This document shows, in pieces, positions 1-9,685 of a DNA stretch of 18,066 bases. Location: positions 1 through 18,066 of the forward strand of contig JNET01028785.1 of NCBI GenBank assembly GCA_000697455.1. Reading direction: 5' to 3'. This stretch comes from Basidiobolus heterosporus B8920. Taxonomy: Eukaryota; Basidiobolomycota; Basidiobolomycetes; Basidiobolales; Basidiobolaceae. The first letter of the stretch is position 1. Every line of letters starts with the position of its first letter. The position numbers and the translations under genes are program-made. The notes below the pieces were generated by a model, which made no database searches, was not told where the DNA came from, and saw nothing but the letters and a program-made list of their open reading frames with translations.

Positions 1-152
1 TGATTCTGGAAGTGTAGTGCCGCAGGTAATAAAAACAAAACAAATAATATTATTGGTAATACAGATAACTCACTATTTTTGACCGATAGCTATTTTGTAT
101 TAGTGAAACTCTCTTTAGTCTATTTTCTGAGGAAAAACACGCTTCTCTCACT

Positions 153-2933
153 ATGAATCAACTAACACCGGGTGCAATTAAGGCTATTTATGAGGACAAC
201 AAAGATTCACCTGCCTCTGCAAACCCTGTTTTACAGATCATAAACATTAAGAAATTGACTTCTCAAAATCCCTCGACGCCAGAGCGTTTTAGGTACTTAT
301 CTTCCTTATCGCTTCCAAAAGTAACCTTTTCCTAACCTCCTTAATAGACTTGTCATTTCCGATGGAACCCACTTTATGCAAGGTAAAACTGATTTCTTAT
401 TCTGTTTCCTTCCTTCTCCTTTCTGACATTTCTTTCTATAGCTATGCTTGGTACACAAATGAACGAATTAATTAATAATGGCTTGATCACAAAATACACT
501 GTTATCAAACTTGTCCAGTATATTTGTAATTCAGTTCAAAATAGAAGGTATTCTTGTGAATAGCTTCGCTTTAAATCAATTATGTTGTACTCATCTTTAC
601 GTAGAATCGTGATCGTCCTCAATGTTGAGGCCCTAGGAACTCCTGAAGAAAAGATCGGGGATCCTGTCTCTATGGAGCCGGCTCCTGCCCAGGTTGGAGG
701 ATCTCCTAAGCAAGAGTCTCCACAACAGCGCCCTAGCCCCACTGTCCCAACCCCCAACTCATCCTACAATCAACAGCAACCACAGCAAAACTTTGGATAC
801 GGGCAAAATAATTCCAGTATGGGACAAGGCCACCCATTTAATGGAAGTAAACCCGCAGGCACTCCAAACAAAGCTCCTAACCAGTAATGATTCATCTGTA
901 TAATACTCATATCACATAACTTTACTAATCATGACGAATTAGCCAAACCTCAAATATGCCACCCCGCTCGATCGGTGAGCCAGCTGGAGCCATTTATCCC
1001 ATCAAGGGACTCAGTCCATACCAAAACAAGCAAGTATTTGTTTCGTCATATCTCTTGATGAGTTAATTCTAATTGCCTTGTAGATGGACTATTCGAGTTA
1101 GAGTAACATCCAAGTCCGACATTAGACACTGGCACAATGCCCGAGGTGAAGGAAAGTTATTCAGTGTCAATTTACTAGACGAGAGTGTAAGGCCATCAAG
1201 CATTGTTCACCTTGGTCTCTAGAATATGACTTAATCGTATCTTTTTAGGGAGAGATCAAAGCTACAGCTTTTAATGATCAAGTCGATCAGTTCTATAGTC
1301 TTTTTGAAGAGAACAAGGTTTCTATTTAATTCTCTAAAGAAACTCGAATGTTTTTCATCATATCACTAACATATTGTGCAGGTCTACTATATCTCCAAGG
1401 CTAAAGTAACCATGGCCAAACCCCAATTTTCATCAATTCAGAATGAATATGAGCTGTCTTTGGATCATGGGACTGAAGTTTCTCTTGTAAGTATGAGCCC
1501 TATCTTATTTAAAGGAACATGGAAGCTGATGTTATCTTCAGTGTATGGATACTGTAGATGTTCCTAAAGTTCGCTACAACTTCGTCGAATTAAGCAAGCT
1601 CAATGATGTAGCGAAAGATAGTACTATTGGTACGTCATCCCGATATCCAGTGATATTTGAACTGTTTACTAATATCATATTCTAACAGATGTCATCGGCG
1701 TTGTCAGGGAAGCTCAAGAGCTCTCCCAGATTCTTTCCAAAGCCACCCAGAAGCCTGTTTCCAAGCGCGACCTAACTATTGTGGACACATCCGATTATTC
1801 AGTTCGTCTGACATTGTGGGGCAAACAAGCGGAGTCATTCGATAGCTCTGCCACACCTATCATTGCTTTCAAGGGAGTTCGTGTTAGCGATTTCAATGGT
1901 AATTTATATCGTTGGCCTTTGCCTTGCCTCTATTAATCGCTACCTATAATTTAGGACGCTCTCTTTCTATGTACAGTTCTAGCTCGATGATGATAGATCC
2001 TGATATACCTGAGGCTCATCGTCTTCGTGGATGGTTAGTAACTTTAAGGCATATAACACATGCGCTCGGATTCCTTACATACTCTTTCTCAGGTATGACT
2101 CCATGGGCCATTCTACACAATTCCATAGCTACTCTAATACCATGGGCGGCGGTGGAACCCAAATCTCTATTAAAAAAGACGAACTTAAGAACTTCGGTCA
2201 AGTTAAGGATGAAAATCTCGGCATGGGCGATAAGGTTATAGCATACCAATTTAAATCATTCGATCGTTGTTTATTAATGTCCCATTTAACAGCCCGACTA
2301 TTTCCTTGCTAAAGGAACTGTGGTGTTTTTGAAGCAAGAGAACCTTGCCTACCCAGCTTGCCCCAGTGACTCTTGTAACAAGAAGGTTACTGAAGACGCC
2401 GGAGGTTGGAGATGTGAAAAGTGTAATAGAAGTTATGATGCACCAGAGTACAGGTAATCTAATGGAAGCATGATCGGTGTTGTATTATTTCTTCTAATAT
2501 ACTGTATTAGATATATCATGGCTGTAAATGTTAGCGATCATACTGGCCAAGTTTGGTTGCAATGCTTCAATGATATTGGTGTTCAAATCCTCGGAAAAAC
2601 AGCTGGCGAGCTAATGCAACTCAAGGTAATAATCCTTAACTTTATTTGATGGGAGAGTTTCATTAACAAATTGTCATTAGGATATCAACCCAGCTGCTTT
2701 CTCCGCAGTTTTCCAACAAGCTAATTTCAAACAGTACATGTTCAAATGTCGTGCCAAACAAGAAGTATTTAATGTAGGAGAAACTTAGTCACATCTATCT
2801 TTTGTACCATACTAATAGACTATCTCAATAGGATACTTCCAAAGTTCGCTACAGTGTGCTACAAGCGACACCAGTTGATTTCGTCTCACAATCCAAGTCT
2901 CTTCTTGAGCAGATTGCCCAATTGGAAAAGTAA
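153..2933 (+). CDS. RFA1: Replication protein A large subunit (RPA70/Rfa1), 16 exons
   Basis: Large subunit of the heterotrimeric single-stranded DNA-binding protein RPA, used in nuclear replication, repair and recombination. My exon model: 153-292, 348-382, 442-547, 605-883, 943-1029, 1084-1186, 1249-1317, 1382-1486, 1542-1629, 1689-1898, 1955-2033, 2093-2234, 2293-2453, 2511-2625, 2681-2773, 2832-2933. This totals 1914 nt and 637 aa, close to the roughly 620 aa usual for the family, with every junction in frame. Visible parts are the N-terminal OB fold ([12 protein letters not shown], then LQIINIKKL), a Q/P/N-rich linker in exon 4, DBD-A beginning near residue 205 ([40 protein letters not shown]), DBD-B ([15 protein letters not shown]) and DBD-C with a zinc ribbon, Cys504, 509, 522 and 525 (C-x4-C-x12-C-x2-C). 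Introns are 54-64 nt; intron 5 (1030-1083) is GC-AG. The gene converges on uL11m. Identity is very sure; the exon 4/5 linker junction is the least certain. Confidence 0.95.
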
Positions 2934-3294
2934 ATTAGGCGCATTTTTTATATGTAAAATGAACTGATTTCGCAACATATTCTTGAAATCTTCGAACTCA
3001 GTTCGATTTATTGTACAATTTCATTTCAGTTCATGTTCTCCCTTCCGTTGTTATTCACCGTTCTTCATAAGGATATCAAGAATCCGGAGTTTAGTTAGAT
3101 TGTATTGCACCTTGTGGATTAATCATAAATATGACTACCCTATTGTCAAAGCTTAAAAGTTTATTTGAATGATTTTAAAGGATGGTTGAATGCAGGTATA
3201 TGTCTCTAGAAGGAGTGAATGACATGAACAATAGAAGAATTAGGGCTGGAAATTCAAATCTCCAACATCTAGGGAGTTATGAGTGTACACGAAG
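2934..3294. other. Intergenic, 3' ends of RFA1 and uL11m
   Basis: AT-rich spacer between two convergent genes, with no supported gene. On the minus strand an AATAAA lies at 3165-3160, about 130 nt beyond the uL11m stop, and may be its poly(A) signal. A 6-bp stem with a 3-nt loop (TCGAAC-TCA-GTTCGA, 2992-3006) lies beyond the RFA1 stop; its significance is unknown. Confidence 0.6.
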
Positions 3295-3738
3295 CTAAGG
3301 AACAACTTCAATACCAACAGACCTAGCGCTACCAATGATAGAACCACATATATTCTTTAACTCTTGATGAGCTAAGTTAGCGTCGTTCTGTTTACGTACG
3401 GCGATTTCATAAACATGCTTTAGGGAAATTTTACCAACAATTTGAACACCAGGTTGGGAACTTCCCTTCTCAACACCGGCAGCACGTTTAAGAAGCCAAG
3501 AAGTTGGTGGACTCTTCGTGACAAAGCTGAACGTACGGTCAGGCTTTACTGTGATAACAGTTGGGATTGGAGTGCCGGGTTCAATATCCTTGGTACGGTC
3601 ATTGAATTGTTTACAGAAATCCATCGATTTGATACCACGTTGACCAAGAGCAGGACCAACGGGAGGTGAGGGGGAAGCCTTACCTGCCGGGACAAGAATT
3701 CTTAGAAATGCGGTGGCAGCTGGTTTCTTGGCGGACAT
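3295..3738 (-). CDS. MRPL19: Mitochondrial large-subunit ribosomal protein uL11m
   Basis: Protein of the mitochondrial large ribosomal subunit; the bacterial homologue L11 binds 23S rRNA at the GTPase-associated centre. The gene is one uninterrupted exon of 147 aa, a normal length for L11. Diagnostic stretches are the proline-rich N-terminal signature PSPPVGPALGQRGIKSMDFC (residues 23-42), the VKPDRTFSF strand, KSPPTSWLLKRAAG and a C-terminal GSARSVGIEVVP. The bacterial-type PPVGPALG sequence separates it from cytosolic uL11. The N-terminus is short and basic (MSAKKPAATAF) and shows no classical cleavable presequence, much like yeast Mrpl19 as I recall it. The ATG at 3736-3738 fits the family start. 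It is divergent from PUF6 and convergent with RFA1. Unlike its neighbours it has no intron. Confidence 0.95.
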   Translation of the reverse strand: MSAKKPAATAFLRILVPAGKASPSPPVGPALGQRGIKSMDFCKQFNDRTKDIEPGTPIPTVITVKPDRTFSFVTKSPPTSWLLKRAAGVEKGSSQPGVQIVGKISLKHVYEIAVRKQNDANLAHQELKNICGSIIGSARSVGIEVVP

Positions 3739-4129
3739 AAGGACAGAAGTTGAAGATAAAAATAGTCAATTCGTCTAACCATGAAGTACACTTCTAGGAC
3801 AGTAAAAGTTTTTTGATTTTCGATTTCGAGGATGCCCATTCACACTCCTGAAGCGATTGCGGTGATTTTCAGCTAGTGAAACACAATCCCATGATAAACA
3901 TCATTTGCTCTACCTAGATCGAAACTAAACACAATGAATGCGTGTTGATCTTAAGGCTAGCCAAAATTGAGTTTGAAGGACAACGGATCAAAGGCTTTTT
4001 TTTCAAATAATCCTATGGAAAAAAAAAGAAAAAAAAGGTTACCAAGAAGAGAGTTCATTTTACCTGAACAAACAATCAAATTCCAAATTCCATTCAGTTC
4101 TCAATACAACCCAACCACACTAAGTGATC
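3739..4129. promoter_or_regulatory. Divergent promoter region uL11m / PUF6 with poly(dA:dT) tracts
   Basis: 391-bp spacer between two divergent starts. It contains a run of eight T (3996-4003), nine A (4019-4027) and, after one G, eight A (4029-4036). Such tracts are known to disfavour nucleosomes in fungal promoters, so I infer they help keep this shared promoter open. A small open frame here (3967-4161) has no family resemblance and runs into PUF6 out of frame. I saw no clear TATA box. Confidence 0.5.
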
Positions 4130-6142
4130 ATGGCCGGGAACCAAATCCAAAAAAAGCGTAAAGCTTCGAATGAGGGCGAAGGTAAAGTCCCCAAACAAGT
4201 GAAAGAGGCAAAGAACAAAAGTGCCTCCAAGAAGGCTAAAGCCCCTGTCCAACATGATACTGAAGTCAAAGAGAAGAAAAAGAAGAAGGCTGTAACTAAG
4301 GAGACCACCGAAGAAGTTGAAAACTCTGACGACGAAATGTTTGACGAAGAGGTAGAAAATGTTCAAGAAGAACCCATCGAAGATGCTGAGAATGTGGATC
4401 AGTCTGAGCCACAAGCTAAGCTCAACCAACAACCCGCTAACAGCCAAAACTCCAAAGAGGCACATGAAAAACAAAAGACCTTGAAATTAGAACGTAAGGC
4501 CCAAAAGCCTCATTTCGAAATTTTGTCACAAGCCAAGAAACTTTGGGAAAAGATGCGTCGTAAGGATGTACCCAAGCCTGAAAGAGAGAAGCTTATTTCG
4601 GACTTGATGGCCCTTGTCAAGGGTAGTGTCGTTGAGGTATGTTGTTTTTAGACTTTGATGCTTGCTGATCGTAGTATCATTATCATTCCATATATTAATT
4701 CATATTGTGATTAGGTAATTTTCAAACATGATGCCTCACGTGTCATCCAAACATGCTTGAAGTATGGTAACCCTGAGCATCGTAACCAAATCGCTAGTGA
4801 ACTGAAGGGTAGATATTTAGAGTTGTCAAAGAGCATGTACGGCAAGTTCATTGTGATCAAGATTCTTCATTACTGTCCCAAGTATCGTGAACATGTGATC
4901 AAGGAATTCTACGGAAAAGTTCGCAAGCTGATCAGACACAAGGAAGCTTCTGAAATTATCGAAGAAGCTTTCGGACAATTTGCCAACTCCGCCCAACGCC
5001 ATGCCTTGGTTGAAGAATTCTATGGTCCTGAGTTTGCTTTATTCAAATCTACCGAAAAGAAATCATTAGATGATATTATCAAAGAAAAGCCTGAAAAGAA
5101 GGAGTCAATTTTGAAGCATCTGTACGAAACTCTATCAGGCATTTTGGATAAGGGAACCATCAACCACAGTATTGTTCATCGTGCCATGTACGAGTATCTT
5201 ACACACACTGATGCCAGTGGAGTTCAAGAGATGATTGCTCTGATTAAAGAACAAGTTGCCGAAATTCTTCATACCAAGGACGGTGCTCAAGTAGCTATGC
5301 TTTGCCTCCTTTATGCCACACCTAAAGACCGTAAAGTGATCGTGAAATCATTTAAGCCTTTCGTTGAAAAGATCTGCCAAGAGGAGTACGGTCATATGGT
5401 TCTACTCAGATTATTCGATGTTGTTGATGATACCGTACTTGTTAACAAGAACATCATCAGTGAAATCTGCAACAGCTTGGATACCATTGTCAATGATAAA
5501 TATGGTCGCCGTGTCATTTTGTACCTTCTTGCTGGAAGGTCTCCCAAGTATATCTCTCCCGCAAATATCACATTACTCGAAACCGGCGATGAGGTTCGTG
5601 CTACTACCAGTAAGAAGGAGCCTTCTGCACGTTCCAAGGAGTTATTGAATGCTATCTCCCCTGCTCTTGTGAAGTATGTTTCCGAGAATCTTAGTTCCAT
5701 GCTTCGAGAGCCATTCCCCAGTCAAGTTTGTTTTGAGGTGTTGAAGAATGCTGCCGGCGACAAGTCCACTCTCTTTGAAGCCCTCAAGACCCTTATCTCT
5801 GAGGATGAGGAAGAAAATCATCTTTTAGAAAACACAATTGCCAGTCGTACACTCAAAACTTTGATCCAATCCGAGTATAAAAGCAAAAATGGCGAGGTCA
5901 AATGTAGCGATGATGCCGAGATTGGGCCAGTTGTTTTCGACGCAATTCAATCCCAGATTGCTCATTTCAGTACTTCGGGTGGTTCCTTTGTTGTCCTTGC
6001 TCTCCTTGAATCTCCTGCCTGTCAAAAGAAAGTGATGTCCGCCCTCAAAAAGCGTGTAAAGGATATTAAGAAGGCAGGAGCTGAAGGTAACAAGGGAGCT
6101 GAGATCCTTGCCCAAACCATTACCAAGCTGAGTGCTAACTGA
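4130..6142 (+). CDS. PUF6: Pumilio-family ribosome biogenesis factor Puf6/PUM3
   Basis: Nucleolar RNA-binding protein. In yeast Puf6 acts in 60S ribosome assembly and in translational repression of ASH1 mRNA; that role is family knowledge, not shown here. Two exons, 4130-4636 and 4715-6142, with a 78-nt GTATGT...TTAG intron, give 644 aa, close to yeast Puf6 (about 656). Residues 1-110 are a charged, low-complexity tail: lysine clusters suited to nuclear/nucleolar targeting, then an acidic stretch with NSDDEMFDEE. The PUF-repeat region starts near residue 130 (LWEKMRRKDVPKPEREKLIS, VIFKHDASRVIQTCLKYGN, LSKSMYGKFIVIKIL) and continues into the C-terminal PUF-like (CPL) part. The start is the ATG at 4130; the in-frame GTG six bases upstream is ignored. 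The lysine-rich tail creates a long hydrophobic antisense frame that is a shadow. Confidence 0.95.
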
Positions 6143-6682
6143 AGTGTCATTAATCCCCCTCATATTTATCTTGTACTCACTCCGTTTTATTGTAATGCAT
6201 AGAATTGATTTTTACTTTCAGTAGACTAGCTTATTATCGTTTACATTCAAACATTGCCCGGTCAATAGAAGTGACAAATGATTTTCGTTTCCCGTTTTCT
6301 TTGTTTCCTTACCCTTGGGTAATCTTATATCTTATTTGTAAATCGGAGTCAATCCCGTTATAAGATCTGAAATACAGTTTGTCTCTTAGAGATGCCATTG
6401 TGTGTTTATTTATAAATGAAGTAATATGTAATGGAATGTCGTCGTGAGTGATGTTAGAATGCTGAGTAATTGTCAATCGGGTACCACAGAATTCGTAAGC
6501 GTACACTTTCTTCTTTTTAACTGGCATAAATTCCCACTCCACGATGATTATTCGGATTCGGTTTGGCCATATCATTGGTTCATTTCTCGGTGACGTTTTC
6601 TCGGCATACATGGCATGATGTCAACTGCACAGTATAAAATCAAGGGTATTGCTGGATTTGCTTCCGTCCGATTGATTTTAAA
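6143..6682. promoter_or_regulatory. Spacer PUF6 to aldo-keto reductase, with TATA box
   Basis: 540-bp spacer holding the 3' flank of PUF6 and the promoter of the aldo-keto reductase. A TATAAA at 6633-6638 lies 45-50 bases before the ATG and is a good TATA candidate. A 100-codon minus-strand frame (6309-6611) shows no recognisable domain and I do not call it a gene. Confidence 0.5.
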
Positions 6683-7648
6683 ATGACTAACACAACAATT
6701 ACCCTAAAAGATACTAAACAAGCCATGCCCTTGGTTGGCCTGGGCACGTGGAAAATCCCTAAAGACCAAACATCCGAAGTTGTCGAGAAGTCCATTCGTA
6801 AGGGATACCGTCTACTGGATTGTGCCTGCGATTACGGGAATGAAGTTGAGGTCGGAAAGGGTATCAAAGCTGCTATCAACTCTGGCATCGTCAAGCGCGA
6901 AGACATTTTTGTTACCTCCAAGCTATGGAACACTTTCCATGCCAAGGAACATGTGCGCCCAGCCTTAGAAAAAACATTGAAGGACTTGGACCTGGAGTAT
7001 CTTGATCTCTATCTGATTCACTTCCCCATTTCACTGAAATATGTCGACTTCGAGACACGGTATCCCCCTGAATGGCTCTACAATCCTGATTCCGATAAAC
7101 TTCCAACATATGTCGATGTTAGCATCCGGGAGACTTGGGAAGCCATGCAAGAGCTCGTAGACGCAGGCTTAGTTAAGAACATTGGTGTTGCTAACTTTAA
7201 CTGCTCTTTGCTCATGGATCTTCTTAAATACGCTCGCATTAAGCCAGCTGTTAATCAAGTGGAGCTTCACCCATATTTGGCCCAAGATGCTCTCGTTGAA
7301 TTCTGTCATAGAAAAGATATTGCCATTACCGCTTACTCGAGTTTCGGGTCTATTTCGTATCTATCTCTATTTGATGGGGCCAAGAGTATTCCTAGCTTAT
7401 TAGAGGACGAGGTCATCAACAAGATCGCCAAGAAACATTCGAAGACCCCAGCTCAAGTGCTTCTTCGTTGGAGTTTAGAACGTCAAATTGCAGTGATTCC
7501 TAAATCGGTCAATGAGGAGCGTCTCGAACAGAACATTGACCTTGACTTCAAATTAAGTCAAGAAGACATGGACGAAATCAAGAAATTAGATAAGGGTATT
7601 CGTTTCAATGACCCTGGCACCTATTTTGACTGTCCAATCTTTGGTTAA
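6683..7648 (+). CDS. Aldo-keto reductase, xylose-reductase-like (AKR2 type)
   Basis: Cytosolic NAD(P)H-dependent reductase of aldehydes or sugars; the closest fungal group is D-xylose (aldose) reductase, but the substrate cannot be fixed from sequence. One exon, 321 aa, the usual AKR length. The full catalytic tetrad is present: Asp46, Tyr51 (DCACDYGNE), Lys80 (TSKLW) and His113 (LIHFP). The substrate/cofactor region GVANFN (168-173), NQVELHP (191-197) and the cofactor loop IPKS (272-275) with Arg280 are also present. In yeast xylose reductases the residue after IPKS is usually Asn276; here it is Val276 with Asn at 277, which could shift NADH/NADPH preference. The C-terminal RFNDPGTYFDCPIF resembles xylose reductase tails. 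It lacks introns, unlike most neighbours. AATAAA at 7696-7701 follows the stop by 48 nt. Confidence 0.93.
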   Translation: MTNTTITLKDTKQAMPLVGLGTWKIPKDQTSEVVEKSIRKGYRLLDCACDYGNEVEVGKGIKAAINSGIVKREDIFVTSKLWNTFHAKEHVRPALEKTLKDLDLEYLDLYLIHFPISLKYVDFETRYPPEWLYNPDSDKLPTYVDVSIRETWEAMQELVDAGLVKNIGVANFNCSLLMDLLKYARIKPAVNQVELHPYLAQDALVEFCHRKDIAITAYSSFGSISYLSLFDGAKSIPSLLEDEVINKIAKKHSKTPAQVLLRWSLERQIAVIPKSVNEERLEQNIDLDFKLSQEDMDEIKKLDKGIRFNDPGTYFDCPIFG

Positions 7649-7960
7649 ATGAATTTGCTGTTACAATTCTACGTGATTCATCCCATTTACAGCATAATAA
7701 ACATACATCTGATGTTAAAAAAACATTAACTACGGTTAACCATTTCTCTAAATCAAATTGACTAAGTCTTGGCTTGCAACCAATATCCATCTCGAAAAAA
7801 ATGCTGATCAGGAAAAAAAATAGGATTAACATGTTAATCCGAGTTAGGTCTACACCAGAATAGCTAAAGTGTGTATTAGTGTGTGGTAGTCAAGCTGGGT
7901 AAAAAACATTGAGCTGATTACTTCTATTTCTGAACTGTACTAGACGTCGGAATATTCACC
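7649..7960. promoter_or_regulatory. Spacer AKR to RWD gene, with 18-bp perfect palindrome
   Basis: 312-bp spacer. It contains the AKR poly(A) candidate (7696-7701), two A-rich runs, and an 18-bp perfect palindrome GGATTAACATGTTAATCC at 7823-7840, about 120 bases before the RWD gene ATG. Each half carries GGATTA/TAATCC. I see no gene here. Confidence 0.5.
7823..7840. promoter_or_regulatory. 18-bp perfect palindrome, possible dimer binding site
   Basis: GGATTAACATGTTAATCC equals its own reverse complement. Perfect dyad symmetry of this length in a promoter-sized gap suggests a binding site for a dimeric regulator. The half-site TAATCC is what K50-type homeodomains recognise in other organisms. 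No matching regulator is in this window, so the function is inference, and chance occurrence is possible. Confidence 0.3.
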
Positions 7961-9078
7961 ATGACTGGTAGGTTAATTTAACAAAAGCCTTACAGTTGAC
8001 AAAGTCCTTCTTTTCATCTGGTCAATAATACTGTTATGTTAGATTACGCTGAGGAGCAGTTGAATGAGATTGAGGCACTCCAATCTATTTATCCAGAAGA
8101 ATACGAAGGTTTGTGAAGTGTTTGTACTTGGAATGTGTTCCGAATCCAAAGTAATATTTTAGGGTTCTTCTTTCAGAGCTTCAGTCTGAGCCACATTCTT
8201 TCCGTATTTTGATTACCCCCGAGGAGGAAGTATCTGAGTTCCCATGTATGCAAAATCGATGTACTGTAAATTCCGTAGGTGACTCTAATTTATTTCCTTC
8301 TTAACGAATAGGTTCGCTTTATCTCAACGTCACTTATACTCCAACCTATCCGGATGAACTCCCCGAGTACAACATTGAGGTGATTGAAGGGGAGGTTACC
8401 TCTGAGGACCACGAGAAATTAATGGCTGAACTTCAAACCTTGGTCTCTATACCTGTTTCCTACTCAATTCCAAACAACCACCGATGCTAACTGGATGTTC
8501 AAAATAGGCTGAGGAATCTATCGGCATGGTTATGATTTTCTCCTTAGCCTCTACATTGAAAGAATCCCTTTCTACCATGGTTTTAGAAAAGAAAGCAGAG
8601 AAAGAAAGAATAGAACAAGAGAGACTAGAAAAAGAACTGGAGGTAACCACCTACATAGTCTAGGCTTATTACAAAAGATTATATCATTTCTAACGTCGAT
8701 TTCTTGTCAGGCTGAGCAAGCAAAATTCGTCGGTACCAAGTTAACCATCCCACTCTTCTTAGAATGGAAGGCCAAATTTGAAGCGGAGATGGCCGAAAAA
8801 GAACGTAACAGCAAAGAATTTAAGGCTAAAGAAGCTAAGAAAGGGAAACTTACTGGTAAATAATAGACTAGTGTTCAATCATTTTGGTCCATTCGTTACT
8901 AATCTTTATATCCTCAGGTCGACAGTTGTTCGAATCCGATGCTTCGCTCGCCAAGTCCGATACCACCTACATGGATGAAGGGGATGTTGCTGTTGATATC
9001 TCTCTCTTTGAGCGTGAATTGGTGATTGAATCGGATTCCGACGAGGATGGTGTCAATATTAATTATGACAGCGATTAA
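7961..9078 (+). CDS. GIR2: RWD-domain protein, RWDD1/Gir2-like, 7 exons
   Basis: Homologue of RWDD1 (animals) and Gir2 (yeast). The family binds the DRG2/Rbg2 GTPase through its C-terminus and Gcn1 through its RWD domain, linking ribosome-associated GTPases to amino-acid starvation signalling. Exons: 7961-7967, 8043-8108, 8177-8245, 8312-8442, 8508-8642, 8711-8855, 8918-9078. This gives 714 nt and 237 aa (RWDD1 is about 243), all in frame. The RWD domain covers roughly residues 1-110 (EEQLNEIEALQSIYPEEY near the start, then LNVTYTPTYPDELPEYNIEV). A Glu/Lys-rich coiled coil follows, then FVGTKLTIPLFLEWKAKFE, KLTGRQLFESDASL and an acidic tail ending NYDSD, as in RWDD1. Exon 1 codes for only 7 nt. 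The intron 4 donor is GTCTCT, which is weak. The symbol is by homology. Confidence 0.9.
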
Positions 9079-9437
9079 TGTACGACAACTTCGGTTTCTT
9101 TATTTTACTTATACATGTCAGCTCATATATATCCATCCTGCTTTTGAAACAACTTCTTAAATTCATCCATAAAGAGAGATTGTTCAACTTATCAATGAAT
9201 GTATATGAACCACTAGTGCCCCTCCTCAATGTAATGGAACAGTAGAATCATGTTCTGGATGCGTGTTCTGGAATGAGTAAACAAAGCTCAAATTACATCA
9301 GAGTTGATTGATTGGTCGGCTAGTAGAAAACACACCCTTGATTAAGAGCGTGATTGGGAATGACCCCACTTATTATACACACCACTCTGGGTTGAGTTCC
9401 TTCTCTCTCCGGGCTCGATTCAGTTCATTTATTTACC
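9079..9437. promoter_or_regulatory. Spacer RWD gene to eL39
   Basis: 359-bp spacer with the 3' flank of the RWD gene and the eL39 promoter. A pyrimidine-rich stretch (TTCCTTCTCTCTCC, about 9400-9413) lies just before the eL39 ATG, as is common at ribosomal protein gene starts. No gene or clear TATA box is visible. Confidence 0.4.
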
Positions 9438-9685
9438 ATGGTAAGTTAACACCATCCATCCATCCATTGACCCAGTGTATTCGTGTATTCGCGTCTTTGT
9501 GTATTTGAATCTAAACGATCTTATGTCATTAGCCTTCACAGAAGAGTTTTAAGACCAAGCGTATTCTTGGTAAGAAGCAGAAGCAAAACAGACCCATTCC
9601 TCACTGGATCCGCTTGCGTACCGATAACAAGATTAGATACAACGCCAAGCGTAGACACTGGAGACGTACCAAGTTGGGTATCTAA
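9438..9685 (+). CDS. RPL39: 60S ribosomal protein eL39
   Basis: Small, very basic component of the cytosolic large ribosomal subunit that lines the nascent-peptide exit tunnel. Exons 9438-9440 and 9533-9685, split by a 92-nt GTAAGT...TTAG intron that directly follows the ATG, give 51 aa, exactly the family length. The protein reads [20 protein letters not shown], then [18 protein letters not shown] and [13 protein letters not shown], an almost textbook eL39. Without splicing the open frame is lost, so ORF callers would miss it. The intron holds four CCAT units (9452-9467). An AATAAA at 9797-9802 is a likely poly(A) signal. The gene converges on the TFIIH p62 gene. Confidence 0.97.

Noticed and set aside
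1542-1557. RFA1 intron 8 ending at TGTAG (1553-1557)
   Set aside because: That acceptor shifts the frame. CTTCAG ending at 1541 keeps it and gives [14 protein letters not shown], which matches the family.
4094-4474. Minus-strand 126-codon hydrophobic frame
   Set aside because: It is the exact antisense of the Lys/Glu-rich PUF6 N-terminus; AAG and GAA codons read backwards give Leu and Phe. A shadow frame.
6309-6611. Minus-strand 100-codon frame between PUF6 and the aldo-keto reductase
   Set aside because: No recognisable motif or composition, and it covers the AKR promoter region. Most likely chance.
8928-8937. GTTCGAATCC, resembling a tRNA T-arm
   Set aside because: It lies in the last coding exon of the RWD gene (QLFESD), and no acceptor stem, D-arm or anticodon arm fits around it.
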